This document shows, piece by piece, positions 7,012 through 13,217 of a DNA stretch of 16,105 nt. A program made the position numbers and the translations under genes. Numbering within the stretch: the first letter of the stretch is position 1; each line of letters opens with the position of its first letter. Under the pieces are notes generated by a model. It searched no databases, was not told the origin of the DNA, and saw nothing but the letters and a program-made list of their open reading frames with translations. Source of the stretch: Planctomycetaceae bacterium (GTDB lineage: Bacteria; Planctomycetota; Planctomycetia; Pirellulales; Thermoguttaceae); NCBI GenBank assembly GCA_031276415.1, contig JAISNF010000454.1:1-16105 (forward strand), in the 5' to 3' direction.

Positions 7012-7602
7012 ATGACATTACTTGTTGCGTCTCATGAGATTACGGGAATTTCCAACCGTAATATGTTCAATGAAATTCAATCCCTGACCAATCAATCCAA
7101 ACATCTTGGATTTCTTATACATAACAATTCGCCTTGCCATGCCGAATGGGATTTTCTTGAAAAAATTCACGAGTTTGTTCAGGAGAAAAACGGACAATTT
7201 ATTTCGTTGGATATTCAGGATTTCGGTGAAGCAACTTTGCCGGGAGTCTTTTGTTCGGCACTGGAAGACTCACAATTTGAACGAACTTTTCGCATCAACT
7301 TGCCGATGATATTGAAAAATAATCCCAAAACCGATTCGCCATTCATTAACCGCGCCATTCTTTGGCAACGGCTTTGTGATCGTATTCTTGAAGATGAAAC
7401 CAGAGAACGACCAACTATTTTGGTACTCGAAAACTTCGATTACGCAACACCAAAAATGCAACACGATACCTCAAGATTGATTCGATTTCACCTCAACCAC
7501 CAAATTCCGCGAACATTTATTCTTACATTACATCGTAATCATGTTCCGTTTTTGGATCATGAATTGCATGAATTGGCTGAAATGTCCATCGAAATAGATT
7601 GA
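7012..7602 (+). CDS. Hypothetical protein with ATPase-like layout but no Walker A
   Basis: A soluble protein of 196 residues, start fixed by AAGGAGG. No family is certain. The order of segments resembles an AAA/STAND-type P-loop ATPase: a strand LGFLIHNNS (32-40) at the Walker A position, then a helix FLEKIHEFVQEK and a strand FISLDIQD (63-70); later a Walker B-like strand TILVLENFD (135-143) and a sensor-1-like strand RTFILTLHR (167-175). The loop that should read GxxGxGK[ST] instead reads HNNSPCHAEWD, with no Lys-Ser/Thr, so nucleotide binding looks lost. It may be a degenerate ATPase acting as a scaffold, or an unrelated alpha/beta protein. The next gene starts 136 bp downstream on the same strand. 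Confidence 0.8.
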   Translation: MTLLVASHEITGISNRNMFNEIQSLTNQSKHLGFLIHNNSPCHAEWDFLEKIHEFVQEKNGQFISLDIQDFGEATLPGVFCSALEDSQFERTFRINLPMILKNNPKTDSPFINRAILWQRLCDRILEDETRERPTILVLENFDYATPKMQHDTSRLIRFHLNHQIPRTFILTLHRNHVPFLDHELHELAEMSIEID

Positions 7603-7678
7603 GTAAGATAGATTGAAATTAGATACTTAAAATCGAATATTACGGGATTTGTCGTTTAAGTTTAAAGTATTAAAAAGT

Positions 7679-7712
7679 TTAACGCATTGTTTTAAGACAT
7701 TATTAACGCATT
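7679..7712 (+). promoter_or_regulatory. Direct repeat TTAACGCATT, possible operator
   Basis: TTAACGCATT occurs exactly at 7679-7688 and 7703-7712, start to start 24 bp, in the short gap before the LpoB-like lipoprotein gene. The position fits a regulator site, but this is AT-rich DNA and chance is possible. Confidence 0.25.
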
Positions 7713-7738
7713 AAAAAATTGTAAATCGTCAACAAACT

Positions 7739-8407
7739 ATGAAAATTTTAAGAACTTTGATTTTTTGGGGTTTTATTCTTTTGCTGATTTGCGGATGTCG
7801 TGGTACGCAGGCGCGTCTGATGCGTGGCGGCGAGTCCGACAATGTCGGCAGTGATCGGGCGGGAGCGGAAGTTTATAATCCGATGGTTCGGGAAGCGGTT
7901 GGCAAACTTCTTGCTCGTGCTTCTGTCGAACCGATTCAGCAAGTTACTTTCAACAACGGCATGATGGCGGTTCCGTTAAGGCGGAAAGTTTGTTTTATCA
8001 GTTTGGAAAATGCCGGCATTGAAGAACTTGGTGATTTCAAAGAACATATTAAAACGGCGATTCTTGAGAAGATTTCCGAATCAGACCAATTTGAGATTGT
8101 CAGTGATCGGGCGGTAACTGCCGGACTTCGCACACTTAGTTTGCGTCCTGACGAATTATTTCTTGAGGAAAATATGCGGATGTTTACCGGAGCGATGGGG
8201 CGTGGCGGAACTCCGGTTGATTATCTGCTTTTTGCGAAAATCACTTCTGGAACAACGGAAATCAACCGTGACATGCAACGCGATTACAAATTATCGCTTG
8301 AACTTGTTAATACTCAGACTTTTACGCAGATTATTGAATCAATGCCTATGAGAAAAGAGTACAATCATTCCCTCAAAGGAAAAATCGGAAATTGGTTCAA
8401 AAAATAA
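7739..8407 (+). CDS. LpoB-like lipoprotein (penicillin-binding protein activator family)
   Basis: A 222-residue lipoprotein: signal core LIFWGFILLLI and lipobox ICGC with the lipidated Cys at residue 20. The body carries an LpoB-like pattern: VCFISLENAGIEEL (strand and helix), a long helix to ILEKISESDQFEIVSD, then DYLLFAKITSG and a strand YKLSLELVNTQT ending in a basic tail. In Enterobacteria LpoB reaches through the peptidoglycan to activate PBP1b; the domain is more widespread and also related to the CsgG/TolB-N fold, so the partner here is not certain. No PBP gene is in the window. No clear ribosome site precedes ATG 7739. A family B palindrome lies downstream and could work as terminator. 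Confidence 0.82.
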   Translation: MKILRTLIFWGFILLLICGCRGTQARLMRGGESDNVGSDRAGAEVYNPMVREAVGKLLARASVEPIQQVTFNNGMMAVPLRRKVCFISLENAGIEELGDFKEHIKTAILEKISESDQFEIVSDRAVTAGLRTLSLRPDELFLEENMRMFTGAMGRGGTPVDYLLFAKITSGTTEINRDMQRDYKLSLELVNTQTFTQIIESMPMRKEYNHSLKGKIGNWFKK

Positions 8408-8440
8408 TTGGTTGGCACCTTTTAATAATCGTTTTTTTAT

Positions 8441-8584
8441 TTAACCACAGTTTATTTAACCGCAGATTACGCAGATAATCGCAGATAATTTTAAAAAACA
8501 TCTGCGACAATCTGTGTAATCTGCGGATACTTTTTAAAATTAATCGGCGTAATTTGCGGACGCATTTCTTTTCTTTGTGGTTAA
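8441..8584. repeat. Family B palindrome nested inside family C-type ends
   Basis: The inner inverted repeat is 8460-8486 (CCGCAGATTACGCAGATAAT, then CGCAGAT) against 8500-8527 (ATCTGCGACAATCTGTG, then TAATCTGCGGA). The arms consist of 9-10 bp GCAGATTAC-like units. Outside it, TTAACCACAG at 8441-8450 faces CTTTGTGGTTAA at 8573-8584, the terminal motif of family C. A degenerate further arm (TAATTTGCGGACGC) is at 8549-8563. Confidence 0.85.
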
Positions 8585-8643
8585 TAATAAAATTGTGGTT
8601 TTTAGAATTTTCCTTATTTCATTTTGGTTGTTTTGCAGGAGCA

Positions 8644-8970
8644 ATGAAACATAATACACTGTTGGTAATTCTTTTATTTGTCGTATTTTTTATTGGATTT
8701 CTAAGCGGTTCACTTTGGCAGACGCTGCTTCAAAACCAATTACGAATTTCTACGGAACCCTCTGTTTCGCCGATTGCGCCATCCGTAAACACAAATGTTA
8801 CGGAGAATAATAATATCAAAAATATCAATCCGCCAACACCGCAACAATTAACCGAAACAGAAGAAGGACAAATCATTCAAGCCTTAACCGATCCTGATTT
8901 CAAACGGGTTCACGATTTTCTGATTCGCGAATCTCCAATGCAAATGAATCTGGAAAAAACAGATAAATAG
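8644..8970 (+). CDS. Small single-pass membrane protein, unknown function
   Basis: A 108-residue protein. ATG 8644 is preferred over the upstream in-frame ATG 8554 because AGGAG lies 5 bp before it and the extra 30 residues would come from the repeat. It has a short basic head MKHNT, one membrane segment LLVILLFVVFFIGFLSG (6-22), a Pro/Asn/Thr-rich stretch (about 35-70) and a polar C-terminal helix region ending in SPMQMNLEKTDK. The topology suggests anchoring in the inner membrane with the C-terminus outside, though this is not certain. I recognise no family. The gene is flanked on both sides by family B palindromes (8460-8527 and 8993-9070). Confidence 0.7.
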   Translation: MKHNTLLVILLFVVFFIGFLSGSLWQTLLQNQLRISTEPSVSPIAPSVNTNVTENNNIKNINPPTPQQLTETEEGQIIQALTDPDFKRVHDFLIRESPMQMNLEKTDK

Positions 8971-8992
8971 TCCGCAAATTATTTTTAAAACA

Positions 8993-9070
8993 GTCCGCAG
9001 ATTACGCTGATTATCGCAGATGTTTTTTATTTTTTAAAATTATCTGCGAAAATCTGTGTAATCTGCGGAC
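8993..9070. repeat. Family B palindrome, copy 2
   Basis: GTCCGCAGATTACGCTGATT plus ATCGCAGAT (8993-9021) faces ATCTGCGAAAATCTGTG plus TAATCTGCGGAC (9042-9070) around an AT-rich loop. The arms match those of copy 1 in sequence and order. It begins 22 bp after the stop of the small membrane protein gene and could end its transcript. Confidence 0.9.
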
Positions 9071-9121
9071 AAGTTTTCCTCTCTCTATGTTTTCTTTGAA
9101 AAAAAGAAAATATCCCCCCGA

Positions 9122-9149
9122 TTGACGAAAGTTGTTTCTCGGTTAAACT
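9122..9149 (+). promoter_or_regulatory. Possible sigma-70 promoter of the DUF1559 gene
   Basis: TTGACG (9122-9127), a 16-bp spacer and TAAACT (9144-9149). This would give a leader of about 100 bases before ATG 9257. The -10 box is only a partial match. Confidence 0.35.
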
Positions 9150-9233
9150 TTGAGTCTAATTCAATTGCGAGATGTTGTTTTTCTTGCCGTCATTGTTTTG
9201 CGGCGGGCATTATCGCAAGGGATTTTGATAAAA

Positions 9234-9249
9234 CCTTTTTAAAAAGGAG
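9234..9249 (+). promoter_or_regulatory. Shine-Dalgarno inside a palindrome, before ATG 9257
   Basis: AAGGAG at 9244-9249 lies 7 bp before ATG 9257 and is the best evidence that translation starts there. It forms the right half of the perfect palindrome CCTTTTTAAAAAGG (9234-9247), so the ribosome site could be partly covered by a small RNA hairpin. Confidence 0.6.
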
Positions 9250-9256
9250 ATTGACA

Positions 9257-10556
9257 ATGGAAAATTTAGTAAAATGTTTGGTTGTGTTTTTGGCGAATTT
9301 GTTGGTGAAATACCAGCAAATGTTAAACCTGGTAAACTGGGCAAACCAGGGGGGGGGGGGGCAGATGGAGTAGGAAGAGTAGAGCAAACCGTACAGATTG
9401 TTTACGCTCTAAACTCTTTTACCAAAACCTCTTACAACGTTTCCGCTCTTCACCGTTCGGCTTTACACTTGTCGAACTTCTCGTGGTGATTGCGATTATC
9501 GGCGTGTTAATCGCTCTGTTATTGCCTGCTGTTCAGGCGGCGCGCGAAGCCGCAAGACGGATGCAATGTACCAATCAATTGAAACAGTACATGATTGGTA
9601 TTCACAACTACCACGACACAACAACAAGTTTTCCGCATGGACGCGGCGGACCAACTTCCCCAACCGGTAATACTAATCACACGAGTAGTTGGGGAACAAC
9701 GCTTGCCGTTCTTCCTTATGTGGAACAACAATCTCGGTTTGATCGATGGTTGGAAATGCAGAGAACTTACAACGGACAAGCACCGCCTTCGTGGAACAGC
9801 TCAACACAGGCTGCAGCATTTCCAGACATTTATGCCGATCCCATCTACACATTTACCTGTCCTTCCGATGGTAATGCGCGAAAACCTGCAACATGGGTTG
9901 GATCAGCAGGAACAAAACACGCACGTGGTAGTTATACGGTTTGTTTGGCTGATTTGATTAACGATAATTACAGTATCGCCACTACTGAGAGTCAATATAC
10001 CCGAAGCGTTTTTGGTGTTGCCGTTTATTACAATATGTCGGATATCACGGACGGAACAAGTAATACGATTGGTTTGAGTGAACGTGTTGTCCCACCTAAT
10101 AACACGACAACAATTGCTATCGAATCTATTTATGGTAGTGGTACATCATCAGTTGCAACAAATCCAGCAACCGGTTGCGCAGCGCACAAAGTCGGTAATG
10201 TATATCCGAGTGGAGTTTTCGCGGCAAGAGATATGGGGCTCCTTTTAACCGGACAATCTTGGATGGCCGGTTTTAATACGGTTTTGCCGCCCAATTCCGC
10301 ATCATGTTTAAACGGTGGTGCGTATAATTGGGCACTAAAATCTGCCACTAGTCGTCATTCGGGAGGAGTTAATGCCGCTAAAATGGACGGTTCCATTATT
10401 TTTGTTTCTGAAACAATTGATTGCGGAAACCAAACATGGTCGCCCGGAGGAACCACAACAACACCCAATAGCACCGCTAAACCTTCAAGAGAATCCAATT
10501 ATGGAGTTTGGGGAGCGTTGGGAACTCGCGCAGGTCGTGAAAGTAAGGGGTTGTGA
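9257..10556 (+). CDS. DUF1559 prepilin-like protein, frame broken by one base at a G13 tract
   Basis: A pseudopilin-like protein of the planctomycete DUF1559 (SBP_bac_10) family. In the 3' frame the prepilin motif GFTLVELLVVIAIIGVL begins at 9459 (cleavage after Gly, Glu at +5), followed by the usual LLPAVQAAREAARRMQC, and near the end the H-x9-DG motif (His codon at 10356, then MDG). That frame has no ATG, GTG or TTG between a stop at 9333 and GTG 9480/9483, which lies inside the membrane helix. Upstream, ATG 9257 with a strong ribosome site opens a frame that ends at a TAG at 9371 just after 13 consecutive Gs (9349-9361). With 12 Gs the two frames join, giving about 432 residues. As read, only 9483-10556 is open in the main frame. 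The cause may be a miscalled homopolymer, phase variation or decay. Confidence 0.88.
9349..9361 (+). repeat. Poly-G tract of 13 within the prepilin-like gene
   Basis: Thirteen consecutive Gs, the only such tract in an AT-rich window, situated 92 bp after the start codon and before the prepilin motif. Loss of one G, or gain of two, would restore a single reading frame. Confidence 0.95.
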
Positions 10557-10878
10557 ATTGTACGACATCTGAAAAGATAAATTAAAGGGAATTTCAAAAA
10601 CCACAAATTTATTTTTTATTAACCACAGAGGACGCAGAGAACACAGAGGGAATTTTTAATTGGAATCAAAATGTTATTTAAGGTTAAGGTTATAATTGAC
10701 TTTTGATTTAAAATAACTTTATAAAATTAAATTTTTTTCTTCTCTGTGCTCTTTGTGTTTTCTGTGGTTAAATAATCTGTGCTTAAATAAAAAAGCGGTT
10801 ATTAGAAGTTCCTTAAAATTGTTTCGTTTTTTATTACACTCGTTTTTTATTACACCTTTAATCGGGAGAAGAAATCAG
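10557..10878. other. Intergenic region with complete family C element
   Basis: The 322 bases before the sialidase start codon contain the family C inverted repeat and an AT-rich tail with the GGGAGAAG ribosome site at about 10864. The upstream open extension of the sialidase frame to 10753 lies in the repeat and is not counted as coding. Confidence 0.6.
10619..10771. repeat. Family C inverted repeat, complete copy
   Basis: The left arm at 10619-10649 (TTAACCACAGAGGACGCAG, then AGAACACAGAGG) faces the right arm at 10740-10771 (TCTCTGTGCTCTTTGTG, then TTTTCTGTGGTTAA). Each arm is an imperfect tandem of a 9-bp CACAGAGNN unit, with an AT-rich centre of about 90 bp. The right arm recurs alone at 6809-6840, and the terminal AACCACAG motif encloses the family B element at 8441-8584. 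Confidence 0.85.
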
Positions 10879-12732
10879 ATGAGAAAAATCATTATTATTT
10901 GTTGTTTCGTAACATTATTCGGATTGTCTTGTTTTGGGCAGGATACAACTACTCAGCCCGAATATACTAATCCGTTTTGGTATCTGCCTAAAATGCAATC
11001 GTTGCTTAACGACTTTGATACCAAAGAATTACAATCAATTTACGAACCGGTTGTTGTTACGGTTCCGCCTTCCAATGCAGGGCGTAACACTTGTGTATTG
11101 CCTGATGGAGAAATACGAATTTACGGCTATCAAGGCAAAAAGAATCATTACGATAAGACTGAACGAATTTATCTCGCTTCCCGTGATTGTGGGTTGTCAT
11201 GGAAAAAGTTTGTCGCATCTCCAAACGAATTGGGACAATCTGTCCGAAGTCCTTACTCCGGTAAATATATTACAGTAATTACCTCCGGTCAATTGTGGAA
11301 TTATCCTTCCAAAAAAGAATCCGGAATTTATGTGATAACAAGTCCGAATGGTCCCGCTTCAACCGATTTGACATGGAAAAAAATATCCAATCGTCCCTAT
11401 CAACATTTCCGTACACTTCTGCCTTTGCGGAGTCGCCAACGTTGGATTGCGCCTGCACAAATAGGTCATCCCGGACAAGTTGCTTTATTACTTTCGGACG
11501 ATGACGGTGAAACATGGCGCGAAGTGTTGTTGAAAAGTGTTGCGAAACATGAGGTTAAACCACCGCATCAGGGATTGCGTTGGCAAAATGGGGCTTGCGA
11601 ACCAACTATTACTGAATTTGCAGACGGAACCTTGATGTTGATTGCCCGCACTTCTCAGGACTACCATTACCGATATTTTTCACGTGACGGCGGAGAAACA
11701 TGGACAGACCCGGAACCATCCGGTTTTCATGGTACACTGACAATGCCAACACTTTGTCGTCTTTCAGACGGACGAACACTCTTCCTTTGGTGTAACACCC
11801 AACCGTTACCGGAATTACGTCATGAAGATCAATTTCCGCCGCTGAATAAAGGTGAATTAACCGGAGAAGGTGGCGAAGATGTGTTCACCAATCGCGATGC
11901 AAACCACGCCGCAATTTCAGATGATGACGGCAAAACCTGGAAAGGGTTTCGGGAAATCTGGCTGAATACAATTCGTAACGATGCAGATTTCCGAGCCAAA
12001 GGCGGTAATAATGATTCGTTAGATAAAAGTGTCCATCAATTTGAAGCGTTGGAACTTCCTTTCGGAAAAGTACTCCTTTCCTTTGGTCAACATCCGACCA
12101 GCCGGAAAGTAATCATTTTTGATCCGAAATGGTTGTATGAAAAAAAACGTGTAGAAGATTTCCGAACAGGAATGGAAGGCTTGTCCACACAAGTTTATCT
12201 CAAAAGTGTTTCCGGTAATTTCAGAGGTTTTTCCGGTCATTGTGCGTGGAACCGAACTAACGGAGCAGTAATGGTTCCCGATCCCGATGGTAATTTTGAG
12301 GAAGCATTGTTAATTTCACGGATTAAAGATGAACGCTTGCTCAGTGAAGTGCAAGGTGCCGTCTGGAATTTTCCGGCTGCCGGTAAAGGTGAAATTAAAG
12401 TACGTTTATGTATAAAAGGTGAAGGAGTACGGCTTTCACTGACTGACCGTTGGTTTAACCCAATTGATGTAACAATTAAAGACCAGGCACAATTGGTTTT
12501 TGCTGTTGGAAAAAATGATCTTCCCAATGACGGTTGGACAGAAATTCGGATTGTATGGAATACCGAAAAAAGAACCGCCGAACTCTTTAACGGAGATAAT
12601 GTTCTTTTTCGTAAAGAAATACAAACCGAAACAGAACACGGCTTGTCTTATCTACATATCCAATCTTTAGCGGAAACAGAAGATACAAAAGGGACGCTCA
12701 TTAAAAAATTGGTAATGAATGCTATTGAATAA
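10879..12732 (+). CDS. Secreted sialidase-family (BNR/Asp-box) protein
   Basis: A 617-residue exported protein. ATG 10879 is preferred because of an upstream GGGAGAAG and because it puts the signal peptide at the N-terminus (MRKIIIICCFVTLFGLSCFG, cut near CFG-QD); the frame is open further upstream. Four Asp boxes of the six-bladed sialidase propeller are seen: SRDCGLSW 101-108, SDDDGETW 206-213, SRDGGETW 268-275 and SDDDGKTW 347-354. The segment GACEPTITEFADGTLMLIAR (238-257) matches the conserved sialidase strand with its Glu (E241). Residues of about 480-617 look like an added beta-sandwich of the LamG/concanavalin type. The family hydrolyses terminal sialic acids or works on other glycans, so the substrate here is open. 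It is isolated from other glycan genes and flanked by repeats. Confidence 0.87.
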   Translation: MRKIIIICCFVTLFGLSCFGQDTTTQPEYTNPFWYLPKMQSLLNDFDTKELQSIYEPVVVTVPPSNAGRNTCVLPDGEIRIYGYQGKKNHYDKTERIYLASRDCGLSWKKFVASPNELGQSVRSPYSGKYITVITSGQLWNYPSKKESGIYVITSPNGPASTDLTWKKISNRPYQHFRTLLPLRSRQRWIAPAQIGHPGQVALLLSDDDGETWREVLLKSVAKHEVKPPHQGLRWQNGACEPTITEFADGTLMLIARTSQDYHYRYFSRDGGETWTDPEPSGFHGTLTMPTLCRLSDGRTLFLWCNTQPLPELRHEDQFPPLNKGELTGEGGEDVFTNRDANHAAISDDDGKTWKGFREIWLNTIRNDADFRAKGGNNDSLDKSVHQFEALELPFGKVLLSFGQHPTSRKVIIFDPKWLYEKKRVEDFRTGMEGLSTQVYLKSVSGNFRGFSGHCAWNRTNGAVMVPDPDGNFEEALLISRIKDERLLSEVQGAVWNFPAAGKGEIKVRLCIKGEGVRLSLTDRWFNPIDVTIKDQAQLVFAVGKNDLPNDGWTEIRIVWNTEKRTAELFNGDNVLFRKEIQTETEHGLSYLHIQSLAETEDTKGTLIKKLVMNAIE

Positions 12733-12787
12733 AACATTCTTACTCCCGAAGTGGCTATAAATATTTGACCCTTAATGAGGTCAGATT

Positions 12788-12876
12788 TAGTTGAGAGTTT
12801 CGCAATGTGAAATTACAAATGTTTTGGCAATAATTCCGCTTGCGACACTCTCCACTATCAACTATCCACTCTCAAT
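12788..12876. repeat. Palindromic repeat family A, copy 3
   Basis: The core at 12799-12845 reads TTCGCAATGTGAAATT to ATTCCGCTTGCGA with GTTTTGGCAATAATTCCGC shared with copy 2. The short arms (TAGTTGAGAG and CACTCTCCACTATCAAC) keep the heptamer-like style. The left half of the core has point changes that weaken the palindrome. Confidence 0.85.
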
Positions 12877-12882
12877 TTTTAT

Positions 12883-12909
12883 CCAACCCTACCCGTTGGG
12901 TAGGGCTGG
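12883..12909. terminator. GC-rich hairpin after the sialidase gene, terminator-like
   Basis: CCCTACCC (12887-12894), loop GTT and GGGTAGGG (12898-12905) form a perfect 8-bp stem, extendable by CCA/TGG past a mismatch. No T-run follows on the plus strand; a TTTTT run precedes it at 12876-12880, which would favour termination in the minus direction. It may simply be another small palindromic repeat. Confidence 0.4.
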
Positions 12910-13217
12910 CTTATATTGCCCCTTCGAGGCGTAGGAAAATATCAATCAATCTTCTGGAATAGATTATTAAAATAGACTGTTACAATACATTCTGTCTCTA
13001 CTAAAATTTTCATTATGATAACTTGTTAAACGAATCTCCGTGAACGGTTACGGTTTTTGAATGACTCAATGGCTAAAATATTGGTATTGTGTGAATTTTG
13101 GAAAAACAATAAAATGGAGAACATTTTAGAGTAGAATGATGTTTTATTTAGGATAGATAAAATAGGCAATTATAAAACTAAGGATTATTTACGTGAACAC
13201 TGAAATTGTTTAGCGAA

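Larger units (their letters stand above)
12733..13217. other. Intergenic region with family A copy and hairpins
   Basis: The 485 bases after the sialidase gene contain a family A palindrome, a strong GC-rich hairpin and AT-rich DNA. TTGTGT-17 bp-TAAAAT at 13087-13115 is a weak candidate promoter for the HEAT lipoprotein gene. The stretch 12910-13080 shows nothing that I can name. Confidence 0.55.

Noticed and set aside
8554..8643. Upstream start for the small membrane protein
   Set aside because: The extra 30 residues come partly from repeat DNA; ATG 8644 with AGGAG gives the normal basic-head plus membrane-segment start.
10753..10878. Upstream extension of the sialidase frame
   Set aside because: It is encoded largely by the family C repeat, and ATG 10879 has both a ribosome site and a signal peptide right after it.
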